Of a DNA stretch of 64,000 nucleotides, positions 18,377-27,700 are shown one piece after another. Below the pieces are notes generated by a model. That model saw only the letters and a list, made by a program, of their open reading frames with translations, was not told the DNA's origin and made no database searches. Numbering within the stretch: position 1 is the first letter of the stretch; each line of letters opens with the position of its first letter. Position numbers and translations under genes: made by a program. Source of the DNA: Aquimarina sp. TRL1 (GTDB lineage Bacteria; Bacteroidota; Bacteroidia; Flavobacteriales; Flavobacteriaceae); the NCBI RefSeq assembly GCF_013365535.1, contig NZ_CP053590.1:536001-600000 (forward strand). The letters are read 5' to 3'.

Positions 18377-18948
18377 AATTGATAGTTGATATAATATGTT
18401 GCTTTTGATTTTAATTCGAGTACACCGATCAAGTTACTACTCACATTCTCTACCCGTATAGAAGACGTTAATTGGGAAGCATCTCTTAATGTTCTTATGG
18501 TTTCATTATCCATAACAATTTCAGCGGTTGTTCGCACCGGAGCAGTATCAGGTCCTAAACCAGGATCTATAAGAATTGTATAGGATGGTCCTACCTGCTG
18601 ATTTCCATCATTCAAAAAGGCAAACATCAACTCGAATTCTCTCTGAATCGTATTATCAATGGTAAATTGAATCTCTACTCTTTCGATATGATCCACTGCA
18701 AAATCATTTCCAACCAGATCGTACTGTAAGGTATCACTCACCACTAGTTCCGGAATAACAATAGAAGGATCAGTACCTGAAGGGATTAACTCTTCTGTAT
18801 CAACTCTGGAGTACATAAAATCCAGTTCGTAAACAGGGTTTAATACTACGTCTTCCAATTGACTCCCGTCGACATCTTTTACACAAGAAATCATTGTTAT
18901 TATCATCCCTAACATTGATAACAACAAGCTTACTTTTTTTATTTTCAT
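18373..18948 (-). CDS. Small lipoprotein of unknown function
   Basis: A 191-residue protein with a lipoprotein signal (MKIKKVSLLLSMLGMIITMISC, Cys22) followed by an Asp/Val-rich mature start. The rest is predicted mostly beta, with IEIQFTIDNTIQREFELMFAFL-like strands, suggesting a single immunoglobulin-like or jelly-roll fold. It is translationally coupled (ATGA overlap) to the DUF5723 barrel downstream, and such barrel plus lipoprotein couples often work together. No family is named. Confidence 0.75.
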   Translation of the reverse strand: MKIKKVSLLLSMLGMIITMISCVKDVDGSQLEDVVLNPVYELDFMYSRVDTEELIPSGTDPSIVIPELVVSDTLQYDLVGNDFAVDHIERVEIQFTIDNTIQREFELMFAFLNDGNQQVGPSYTILIDPGLGPDTAPVRTTAEIVMDNETIRTLRDASQLTSSIRVENVSSNLIGVLELKSKATYYINYQL

Positions 18949-18993
18949 ACTAAGGGGCTTTCATAAAATCCTTTTAATATACAATTTTTCCGT

Positions 18994-19680
18994 TTAAAGA
19001 TACTCCTTAATACTCTTTAAATCAGAAACCTGAAGGATATCCTCCGGTAATTTCTCTTGATGATAGTTATAGCAAATAGCCTGAATCCCTACTTTTTCCG
19101 CACCTAATATATCTGCTTCATAATTATCTCCAATCATGATACTACTATCAATATTCGCGCCGGAAATTTGCAATGCTTTTTCAAAAATAATAGGGTTTGG
19201 CTTTTTTACTCCCACCTCTTCACTATTGGTTACCGTATCAAAAAAATGAAGGATTTTAGCATTTTCCAATTTTTTGTATTGCACCTCTTTAAACCCATTG
19301 GTAATAATATGCAATACATATTTGGGTTTTAAGTATTCTAATACTTCTCTGGCTCCTTCTATCAAATAATTATGCTTAGGTAGAAATCTGATATAATCAT
19401 CTGCCAAGCGATCAATCAAATCTTCAGGTACTTCCTGATGCAAAGACGTAAAAGTATCTGATAAACGACCTTGCCTCAATTGTTGTTTTGTAATTTTCTC
19501 TTCTCTATACAGTTTCCAATAATTCATATTTATCGGACGGTACGTTTTCAAAAAATCATTCACATCAATAGCCAATTGATGCTTTTCAAATAGCATTGCA
19601 TACGCCAAAGCTGAATTTCTATCAAAATCCCAGAGGGTATGATCCAAATCAAAAAAAATATGTTTAATCGTATTTTTCAC
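18994..19680 (-). CDS. yjjG: YjjG family noncanonical pyrimidine nucleotidase (HAD superfamily)
   Basis: A 228-residue HAD phosphatase. YjjG-type enzymes dephosphorylate pyrimidine monophosphates, including noncanonical ones, and so clean the nucleotide pool. HAD motif I is FFDLDHTLWDF with nucleophile Asp11 and acid/base Asp13; motif II is HIITNGF; the motif III lysine is in GVKKPNP; motif IV is MIGDNYEADILGA. The DHTLWDF wording and the helical cap (about 15-95) match the YjjG subfamily. It probably shares a transcript with radC and the deacetylase-like gene upstream (9-bp gap to the latter). Confidence 0.85.
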   Translation of the reverse strand: MKNTIKHIFFDLDHTLWDFDRNSALAYAMLFEKHQLAIDVNDFLKTYRPINMNYWKLYREEKITKQQLRQGRLSDTFTSLHQEVPEDLIDRLADDYIRFLPKHNYLIEGAREVLEYLKPKYVLHIITNGFKEVQYKKLENAKILHFFDTVTNSEEVGVKKPNPIIFEKALQISGANIDSSIMIGDNYEADILGAEKVGIQAICYNYHQEKLPEDILQVSDLKSIKEYL

Positions 19681-19689
19681 CTAGCATTA

Positions 19690-21006
19690 TCATTTTAATT
19701 CCCGGGATTCATCTATATTCCACAAGTGCTCAAAGATGGTCTTCCAATATTTTTGTTCATTTAGTTCCCCCAACATTTCATTCAAAAAAACAGGGACGCA
19801 TATTCCTTGCACTTTTTTTATTTTATCTAAATAGTATATTATATTTTTTAAAACCGACTCTTTATCTCTCCCTTCTTTCAACAAACTCAGACTTGTAAAC
19901 GAAGTTGGATACACCATTAAAGGAGTTTGCACCTCATAATCAAGATCATAAAACAAGAAAGGCGTACATGTCCCAGCTCTAAAGCCACTGTATTCTGCAT
20001 ATCCCATCGAGAAATCTCTTTTTATTTCGAGCTCTACAAAGTTCCTATACGCTTCTGGTAACTTTATTTTAAAAAAAGTACACAAACTATATTGTGATTG
20101 CCGGTTCACAATTTGTTCTATTCGCTGTTTTTCTTTTTTTAATTTTAAAAAATCACACACTCCTTCATAAGAAACTCTAAGACCTACCTCTATATAATCT
20201 GCTACATGTTTTATCATTCGCCGATACAATTCATTATTATGATTTATGTTTATCTCATAACTTGAATAATCTCCTACACCAAAAAAAACAATGAGCTTTC
20301 TTTTTTTACTTTTCTGTAGTCGTATAAAAAAGTCAAAAGTATCAAAAGGATCTTTTTTTAATCCTACCAAAACGTTAAATCGGTATTTGATCTGGTGAAA
20401 TCTCAGATAAATTAGATCTTTTAAAATTCCTATTGAAGACTGCAGAAGTCCTATTTTATTATAAGCCAAAGCACTTGATACATACACTACTGGTTGTATC
20501 GAAAACTGTTTCTTTTGAAAGCCAATTTCAGGAAACCGTTCTTGTATTTTATTCTTAAATTTTAATGCCCAAATATCTACTACAGGATCCTTTAGGAAGT
20601 CATGTATATAAGCTATACTTTCTGTAGCACTATACCTCCCTAATCCGTCTTTTACATGTGGCAGGTATTCCTCATATCTGCTTAACAAATAAAAAGAGGC
20701 TGCAAAAATATCAAATGGCAATGCTGATTTCTCATGAGTAACCCCAAAAAAACACTTTGTATCTTCCCAATCTACCACCTTAACCGCTACATCATTAATT
20801 CCTTGTTCGAAAAGCAGTGCTGTACTCTGAAAAAAAAGTTCTTTTCCTAATGGTTTTTTTCCATATGAAAACTTAGGACCGTCATGGGCTATAAAAGATT
20901 CTATCTTAGAGGTAAAATCAACCTCCATCCCCAGCATCCTCTTACAAATATGCCTACATATATAAGAGACCCTGGGGGTATTTTTTTGAATATAGATCAA
21001 TATCAT
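19690..21006 (-). CDS. Polysaccharide deacetylase-like protein, probably catalytically degenerate
   Basis: A 438-residue protein whose overall plan matches the flavobacterial polysaccharide-deacetylase-like family with an N-terminal DUF7033-type domain: a FFQSTALLFEQG-like N-terminal half, the RFNVLVGLKKDPFDTFDF linker, FFGVGDYSSYEININH, DYIEVGLRVSYEG and GYAEYSGFRAGTCTPFLFYDL. From recall of typical members, the metal-binding TxDID segment should lie where this protein has VYVSSALAY (about 172-180), GIHPSY where it has GLRVSY, and a WHN near the end where it has FLN. All three hallmark sites seem lost, so it may be a carbohydrate-binding pseudoenzyme. Its start overlaps the radC stop by 4 bp (ATGA). 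The ATG at 21006 is the coupled start; a later Met at about residue 24 is an alternative. Confidence 0.7.
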   Translation of the reverse strand: MILIYIQKNTPRVSYICRHICKRMLGMEVDFTSKIESFIAHDGPKFSYGKKPLGKELFFQSTALLFEQGINDVAVKVVDWEDTKCFFGVTHEKSALPFDIFAASFYLLSRYEEYLPHVKDGLGRYSATESIAYIHDFLKDPVVDIWALKFKNKIQERFPEIGFQKKQFSIQPVVYVSSALAYNKIGLLQSSIGILKDLIYLRFHQIKYRFNVLVGLKKDPFDTFDFFIRLQKSKKRKLIVFFGVGDYSSYEININHNNELYRRMIKHVADYIEVGLRVSYEGVCDFLKLKKEKQRIEQIVNRQSQYSLCTFFKIKLPEAYRNFVELEIKRDFSMGYAEYSGFRAGTCTPFLFYDLDYEVQTPLMVYPTSFTSLSLLKEGRDKESVLKNIIYYLDKIKKVQGICVPVFLNEMLGELNEQKYWKTIFEHLWNIDESRELK

Positions 21007-21701
21007 AGCATAAACTTATCGGCAAAGCTAAAATACTCTTTATCTGTTATAATCAAATGATCTAATAAATTAATATCCAAAACCTCTCCAGCTTCTTTGA
21101 TTTTTTTGGTTAAAATTTTATCTGATACACTAGGAGTTAATTTACCACTTGGATGATTATGTGCAAGAATAATTGCCGTGGCGTCAAAGTTAAGTGCATT
21201 TTTAAAAACAACCTTAGGATCCACAAATGTTCCTGTCCTCCCCCCTACACTAATCTGTTTCTTTTGTAATACTCTATTTGCATTGTTCAGGTATACTACC
21301 CAAAACTCTTCATGATCTAAATTTCCTATTATAGGGCTTAACAAGTTAAATCCATCCATACTACAACTTATCGTAGGGTTTTGTGGAACGGCTTCATCCC
21401 GGCGGCGGCGTCCTAATTCCAGTCCTGCCAGAATGGAAATAGCTTTTGCTTCTCCTATTCCATGAAAGTTCATCAACTGTTTTACCGAGAGTTTCCCTAA
21501 TGCATTAATCTGATGATTCACACTGGCCAACATCCTTTTACTTAATGCTACTGCACTTTCATTCCTATTTCCTGATCCTATAAGTATTGCTATCAGCTCT
21601 GCATCCGTCAACGAATTCCTCCCTTTAACCAATAATTTTTCTCTTGGACGATCATTTTCACTCCATTTCTTAATGGAAAAAGAAGCGTTATAAGTGTTCA
21701 T
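21003..21701 (-). CDS. radC: RadC family JAB/JAMM domain protein
   Basis: A 232-residue RadC (UPF0758) protein. A short N-terminal helix-hairpin-helix region (about 20-100, with FHGIGEAKAISILAGLELGRR) is followed by the JAMM metalloprotease-like domain. Its metal-binding motif is HNHPSG...D (His181, His183, Asp194). The name 'DNA repair protein' is historical and its biochemical role is unresolved. The length is standard. The gene opens a likely three-gene transcript with the deacetylase-like protein (4-bp overlap) and yjjG. Confidence 0.93.
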   Translation of the reverse strand: MNTYNASFSIKKWSENDRPREKLLVKGRNSLTDAELIAILIGSGNRNESAVALSKRMLASVNHQINALGKLSVKQLMNFHGIGEAKAISILAGLELGRRRRDEAVPQNPTISCSMDGFNLLSPIIGNLDHEEFWVVYLNNANRVLQKKQISVGGRTGTFVDPKVVFKNALNFDATAIILAHNHPSGKLTPSVSDKILTKKIKEAGEVLDINLLDHLIITDKEYFSFADKFML

Positions 21702-21843
21702 AAGCCGTAATTTTGATGGTTTCGTGATATTTTTTTAACATAAAAATAGGTAGTATTTATTTTATTTACAATAAATATTGTTTTAGTAACCTTCAAAAAA
21801 CAAGGTAGTTAGCAAAAAAAAATCAGATTAACTTTTAAGGATA

Positions 21844-21875
21844 TTTGTTTGAAAATGAAAGTTTTACTATATTTG
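21844..21875 (+). promoter_or_regulatory. Consensus Bacteroidota promoter
   Basis: TTTG at 21844-21847, a 20-bp spacer and TATATTTG at 21868-21875: a perfect TTTG-N20-TAnnTTTG promoter. It drives the small secreted protein gene at 21929, leaving a leader of about 50 nt. Confidence 0.75.
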
Positions 21876-21928
21876 ATCACCCTTAATTCTAAAAAAGCAT
21901 AATTTTACAACTTCAAATTATCCTACTT

Positions 21929-22375
21929 ATGAAGAATATTTTTACTATACTCCTGTTTTTGACGACACTGAGTTTTTATGGACAAGACAGCAATCGCATT
22001 GGTTTTTTAAACTTAGTAGGAAACCACATACAAGTTCCTAGAGGATGTGAAGCGCAGTCTGAATATGAATTACAAGCATGTGATGGTACGTCAATTAAAT
22101 GGGAATATTATAGTGATGACATGCTATCTGCTGTTTTTGATCAGATAATAAGTGCATTCGAAGAAAGTAATGGCGCTAAAACAGAAGTCACATTTACCTC
22201 TTTCGGCTCTCCTCTAAAAGGATATAAGTTCAAAATGGGAAACTCATACCAATATTTTTTAATGGGTAAAATTAAAGATCAACCTCTGATGATTAATTTA
22301 GGAACTCCTAAAGATATCGCAGGAAAGGATGATCTGAGTGGAATATTAGGACTTGTATTTGACGAAGTAAGCTAA
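21929..22375 (+). CDS. Small secreted protein of unknown function
   Basis: A 148-residue protein with a Sec signal (MKNIFTILLFLTTLSFYGQ, cut about 19). The mature part carries two cysteines, in RGCEAQSE and ELQACDGTS, placed to form one disulfide. An aromatic, acidic body and a GSPLKGYKFKMGNSYQYFLMGK-like beta hairpin follow. No known family is recognised. It is monocistronic: a full-consensus promoter lies upstream and a hairpin terminator just after the stop. The strong promoter suggests it is well expressed. Probably periplasmic. Confidence 0.72.
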   Translation: MKNIFTILLFLTTLSFYGQDSNRIGFLNLVGNHIQVPRGCEAQSEYELQACDGTSIKWEYYSDDMLSAVFDQIISAFEESNGAKTEVTFTSFGSPLKGYKFKMGNSYQYFLMGKIKDQPLMINLGTPKDIAGKDDLSGILGLVFDEVS

Positions 22376-22403
22376 GGAGATAAAACTTGTTAAAATTAAG
22401 ATT

Positions 22404-22433
22404 AAAGATCAATTATATAATTGGTCTTTTTTT
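22404..22433 (+). terminator. Rho-independent terminator
   Basis: AAAGATCAATTATATAATTGGTCTTT folds as an almost perfect palindrome with one G-T pair, followed by a T run. It lies 28 bp after the stop of the small secreted protein. Confidence 0.75.
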
Positions 22434-22474
22434 ATTTTACAACTATATTTATCCTGAATGAAAACCACCACCAC

Positions 22475-23080
22475 ATGTACCCACCTTCTCATCATCAGGA
22501 AAGCAACTTCGGGATTATAAAAGATCTTATACATTCTTTTCCTTTAGCTACTGTTATTTCGATAGAGAACAATACTCCCCATATCACCCATATCCCTCTT
22601 ATATTAGAAAATGACATTTTGGTGGGACATCTGGATAAAAACAATCCTCATTGTGATTTCCTAAAGGATAAAATTGAGGTAACAGTTATTTTTCAAGGAC
22701 CGCAAACATATATTTCACCTTCGGTATACAATTCCAAACAATTACCAACATGGAACTATATTATTGCACACCTAAAAGGAGAAGTTACACAAATACACAT
22801 CCCTGAAGACATTATGAAATCAATGGTTCGCATGACAGCAACACTAGAGGCACCATCTCACAGATTCGAACTAGCTCATGAAGACAAAAGAATGCATCGC
22901 ATTGTACAATATGTTCATGGTTTTCAGATACAGATTAAAAGTTGGGAAGGAAAATTTAAGCTCAGTCAGGACAAGAGTGCTCCCGACATAGAAAATGCCA
23001 AGCAAGAACTATTAAAAAATAGTTCTGAAAATTCGCATTCATTTATCAACAACCTCTATAAAAAGCATTTTAATCAGTGA
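22475..23080 (+). CDS. FMN-binding negative transcriptional regulator (PaiB family)
   Basis: A 201-residue PaiB-family protein with a split-barrel FMN-binding fold. Family proteins are annotated as negative regulators of sporulation and protease genes in Bacillus, but in Bacteroidota their role is unknown. The start is the ATG at 22475, giving MYPPSHH, the usual PaiB start (MYxPxHF/H). An upstream TTG at 22421 lies in the terminator and is rejected. Family segments seen are FPLATVIS, THIPLIL, GHLDKNNPHC, VIFQGPQTYISPSVY (a PaiB signature), PTWNYIIAHLKG and the helical end. A TATATTTA -7-like box lies 25 bp before the ATG. Its 3' end overlaps the convergent mpl gene by 7 bp. Confidence 0.87.
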   Translation: MYPPSHHQESNFGIIKDLIHSFPLATVISIENNTPHITHIPLILENDILVGHLDKNNPHCDFLKDKIEVTVIFQGPQTYISPSVYNSKQLPTWNYIIAHLKGEVTQIHIPEDIMKSMVRMTATLEAPSHRFELAHEDKRMHRIVQYVHGFQIQIKSWEGKFKLSQDKSAPDIENAKQELLKNSSENSHSFINNLYKKHFNQ

Positions 23081-24429
23081 ACCCACTCTTTTACTTTTTC
23101 AAAATCAAGTCCCCCGTAATTCCCACTACTCATCAACAATAGAGAGGTATTTGAATACGCTTTGGCACTAATCGCCTCTTCAAACCTTTTAGGCTCTGTG
23201 TATACAATAAGATCATCTCTTCCAAAAGCCTCCATAATCTGATCTTCAGACACTTCTTCTAATCGCTTAATCTTCACTGCATCCGGAGAATAAAACACAA
23301 TTGCCTCATCTGCGGCATCCAATGCACCTTTATACTCTTTTAAGAAGGTTGCATTTAAACTACTATAGGTATGCAACTCTAAACAGGCAATTAATTTTCT
23401 ATCGCGATACTGCTCCTTTACAGCTTCTGTCGTAGCTTTTACCTTAGAAGGGCTATGTGCAAAATCTTTATAAGCAACAGCCGTTTTGGTCTCTGTTATC
23501 TTTTCGAGTCTTTTAGATGCTCCACTAAACGTGGCTATTGCTTCATAAAACTCATCTTCATCTATTCCCATTTGCTGACAAATCCATTTAGCACCTGCTA
23601 GATTACTCAGGTTATGAGCTCCAAAAACAGCAATGGGCATTTCCCCATCCGGCGTATCTAATAACGTCTCTCCGTCACTAACTGTATAAGCAGGTATCTG
23701 ATATGGAAATTTTCTTATGGGGTTTTCTGCTGCTTCTGCTAATTGTCTCACTTCTTCATCTTCTTCATTATATACCAAAGCACCTCCGTTAATGATAGAA
23801 TTAATAAAAATGCGAAATTGATCTACATACGTATCGAATGTAGGGAAGACATTTATATGATCCCAGGCAATCCCGCTAATCAAAGCTATATTAGGCTGAT
23901 ACAAATGAAATTTCGGTCTTCTGTCAATAGGAGAAGACAAATATTCATCACCTTCCAAAATCATAAAATCATTTTCTTCAGTAAGGTGAACCATCGTCTC
24001 AAACCCTTCTAATTGGGCTCCCACCATATAATCTACTTCTTTTTCGTGATACTGCAATACATGCAAGATCATCGAAGTAATTGTCGTCTTTCCATGTGAT
24101 CCTCCGATCACCACTCGTGTTTTATTCTTAGCATGTTCGTACAAAAACTCAGGGTATGAGTAAATCGTCAAATTTAACTCCTGCGCTTTGAGCAATTCGG
24201 GATTATCTTCTTTTGCGTGCATTCCCAAAATAACTACATCAATATCCGTTGATATTTTTTCTGGAAACCAACCAAAAGCATCTGGCAATAATCCATGAGT
24301 CTCCAACCTAGACTTGGAAGGTTCAAAAATTACATCATCACTACCACTTACCTCATCTCCTTTTTGAGACAATGCAATAGCAAGATTGTGCATAGCACTC
24401 CCTCCTATGGCTATAAAATGTACACGCAT
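23074..24429 (-). CDS. mpl: UDP-N-acetylmuramate:L-Ala-gamma-D-Glu-meso-DAP ligase (Mpl)
   Basis: A 451-residue Mur ligase of the Mpl type, which recycles cell-wall tripeptide by joining it to UDP-MurNAc in the cytoplasm with ATP. The N-terminal Rossmann segment VHFIAIGGSAMHNLAIAL (3-20), the ATP loop GGSHGKTT (109-116), the central EGDEY segment, WDHINVFPT and the C-terminal domain with FSGASKRLE and KDFAHSPSKVKAT are all in family order. SGASKR and the missing C-terminal MurC features favour Mpl over MurC. Length is normal. A TATCTTTA -7-like box precedes the ATG on the minus strand. Confidence 0.9.
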   Translation of the reverse strand: MRVHFIAIGGSAMHNLAIALSQKGDEVSGSDDVIFEPSKSRLETHGLLPDAFGWFPEKISTDIDVVILGMHAKEDNPELLKAQELNLTIYSYPEFLYEHAKNKTRVVIGGSHGKTTITSMILHVLQYHEKEVDYMVGAQLEGFETMVHLTEENDFMILEGDEYLSSPIDRRPKFHLYQPNIALISGIAWDHINVFPTFDTYVDQFRIFINSIINGGALVYNEEDEEVRQLAEAAENPIRKFPYQIPAYTVSDGETLLDTPDGEMPIAVFGAHNLSNLAGAKWICQQMGIDEDEFYEAIATFSGASKRLEKITETKTAVAYKDFAHSPSKVKATTEAVKEQYRDRKLIACLELHTYSSLNATFLKEYKGALDAADEAIVFYSPDAVKIKRLEEVSEDQIMEAFGRDDLIVYTEPKRFEEAISAKAYSNTSLLLMSSGNYGGLDFEKVKEWVH

Positions 24430-24774
24430 ATTGATCTTTTTATTCTAAGGAGTAAAGATACAATCTACAATTCATTTGCTACCTACCCTTTTCCTTAAAA
24501 TTTTAACAGAGGCTCCTCTCCCATGCTCACAAAAGAAGAAAACTCCCTTCAAAAAACTTAAACTTTCCTAAACCAAATACGTGTTTCCCTAATTTTTCGT
24601 TTCAAATACGTAGCTTTATGGTGTAATTTGTAGCAATTACTACCTATTTATGGTATAAGAATTGTAAATAACACTAAAGAATTGCAGCATCAGAACGTAC
24701 AATAAGAATTCATCCTTGCCGATATACATGTGTGATTTCTTATTATATGTCAGGGGCATAAAATTATAGATAAT
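24430..24774. promoter_or_regulatory. Divergent mpl / alpha-2-macroglobulin control region
   Basis: A 345-bp divergent intergenic region. It holds two copies of CAAATACGT (24574-24582 and 24603-24611, 29 bp apart) and an inverted repeat TACC-N7-GGTA (24641-24655). These are upstream of the macroglobulin gene and could bind a regulator. A TATCTTTA -7-like box for mpl lies at its left end. No gene is seen. Confidence 0.45.
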
Positions 24775-27700
24775 ATGAAAAAAATCATCTCGCTCTTATT
24801 TCTCCTTTGTATCACTAACATCAGCTTTATCATGGCACAAAACGACTATACTAAACAGTGGAAAGAAGTTGAATCCCATGAACAAAAAGGACTTCCTAAA
24901 TCCAGTCTAGAGGTAGTTAAATCAATCTACGAAGCAGCTAAAAAGGAAAACAACACAAATCAAATCATCAAAGCATTTCTTCACAAAGCCAAATACGCAC
25001 TTACTCTTGAGGAAAATGCACAGCTTACTATCATCAAAGAATTACAATCAGAAATTGCTACCAGCAGTTTTCCTACTAAAAATATTCTCAATGGTGTTCT
25101 AGCGAATCTGTACTGGCAATACTTTAAACAAAATCGATGGAAATTTTACAATAGAACTCATACAAGTGCTAAAGTTGACAAAGAAGATTTCAGAACCTGG
25201 GATCTGGAAACTCTTTTTGCTGAGATTCACATTCATTTTCAACAAGCACTGGAAAATGGTGTTTTAGCACAACAAACAGAATTGAGCAAGTTTAACACAA
25301 TTCTTATCACTGAAGAAAACTCTAAAAAATACCGCCCCACCCTTTTTGATTTCCTATCACATATGGCATTAGAGTTTTATAAAACTTCTGAAACGAATAT
25401 CACCAGACCTTCTTATGCTTTTGAGATAAACTCAAAGGAATACTTAAATGAACCTTCTTCTTTTTCCAGACAGAAGATAACAACTAAAGATAGTTTGTCA
25501 CTTCAATTTAATGCACTAAAAATATACCAGCAACTTATCGCTTTTCACTCGAGAAACAAAAATTATAACGCATTGGCAAATGTCGATATAGAACGTCTTT
25601 TATTTGTTTTTAAAAATGCTACGTTCGCTGATAAAGAAGAACTGATAATCAACACACTCACAAAAGCAAAAGAGAATAATAAGGATCATGAATCCAATGC
25701 CCTCTACGCATACGAACTAGCAGCTCAGTATCAATCTCGTGGTTCTAAATACATCCCTAAAAAAGACGAAGTTTTTCGATGGGATACAAAAAAAGCTCTG
25801 GAGCTTTGCTCTACAATAGAAAGCGCATTTCCCAATAGCGATGGAGCAAAAAAAAGCAATGCATTAAAAGCTATCATATTACAAGCTGAAGTATCACTTA
25901 AAAGTGAAAAAATTCTTCCTATTCAAAAAGCAGGACGTCTTTTTATATCCTATAAAAACACAGATCTCCTTACCCTAAAAACTGTAAAAATTAATGCTAC
26001 CCAGCTAAAATCGTTACAACAACTATATAAAAACAAAGACATTATCAAGTTTATCAACGGTTTACCTGAGGTCAATACATGGAAAGCCCCTTTAAAAAAC
26101 GAAAAAGACTATCAAAGACATACCACAGAAATTTTATTACCGGCGTTACCACAAGGTCAATATCTGGTCATAGCTTCTGCCGGCGAAGAGATTTCTGTAA
26201 AAAATCAAATCTCTTATGCAGACATTCAAGTGAGTAATCTTGCCTTACTTACAAACCGAACAAATAATACGACAATCTTCCAGGTGGTTAACAGAAATGA
26301 TGGGGCTCCGATTAGTAATGCCTCGATTCATCTTCAGTCGGGACATGGAAGAGGTTACGGAAATAAAATTGACAAGACACTCACTACAGACAAACAAGGA
26401 CAAGCTTCTTTTCTAGTAGATAATCAATACTATGACCTTGTTGTCACAGTAAAACATGAGAAAGATCTTGTTGTTTTTAGCCCATATCATTTATATAAAA
26501 ACCATCAGCCGCAACAAAACATAAACAGAAAACAAGAAACTGTATTTTTGTTTACTGACAGAAGTATTTACCGTCCTGGTCAGACCGTTTATTTCAAAGG
26601 GATTCTAATGACTGCAAATGGAAATAAAAACCATTCCGTAGTCCCAAATACTACTGTACCTGTTACTCTAAAAGATGTCAATTATCAAGAAGTAAGCAGT
26701 CTCAAGCTGCAAACTAATGAATATGGATCTTTTCAGGGAAGCTTTATACTACCTTCCTCTGGTGTGACTGGTTTATTCCACCTACAAACACGAAATGGAA
26801 ACCAAACTTCCTTCTCCGTAGAAGAATATAAACGCCCCAAATTCGAAGCAACCTTTTCTCCTGTCACTAAAACATATAAGCTTAACGAAATAGTTTCACT
26901 TCAAGGAAATGCTACAGGGTATGCCGGCAATAAAATTACCGATGCCAAGGTTGTATACCGAGTGCACAGAAAAGTGCAATTACCTCGATGGTGTTATTGG
27001 TACTACCCAGGTCACAGAGAACAAGCTCAGGAGATCACCTATGGAGAAACTACTACTGATGAGAAAGGAGCTTTTGAAATCAACTTCGAAGCCATTCCGG
27101 ACAAAAGTGTTCCTAAAGAAAATCTACCGGTATTCCATTATGAGATCACCGCAGATATTACAGACATCAATGGAGAGACAAGAAGTACCAGTACTCAGGT
27201 TAATGTAGGATACCATGCACTTCTTGCAAACATGCAGCTCCCTAATAAGATTGATAAGAATGCAGACAACAGCTTAACAGTTCTTTCTAAAAACCTAAAC
27301 TATGAACCTGTTGCCTCTTCTGGAACTATCAAAATCTATAAATTAAAATCTCCTCAATACCCACTTCGCAGACGTCCATGGAATGCTCCAGACTATAAGA
27401 TACTTAGCAAAGAAGAGTTTACTAAACTATTTCCGCACGATGCGTACGACGATGAAGATGATTATAAGACATGGGATAAAGGTGCACTAGTCCAAACAAT
27501 ATCCTACAATACTGCAGAACAAGGATCCCAGACAACCGGAATGCAACATATCCCATTAAAAAATACAAAAAAATGGGAATCTGGAAAATATGTGATAGAA
27601 CTCAACTCAAAAGATCGATTTGGACAAGAGGTAAAAGATATTATATACTACACCCTGTTCGACAAAAAAGATAAAAAAATCAGTGATCAACAGCTTTTTG

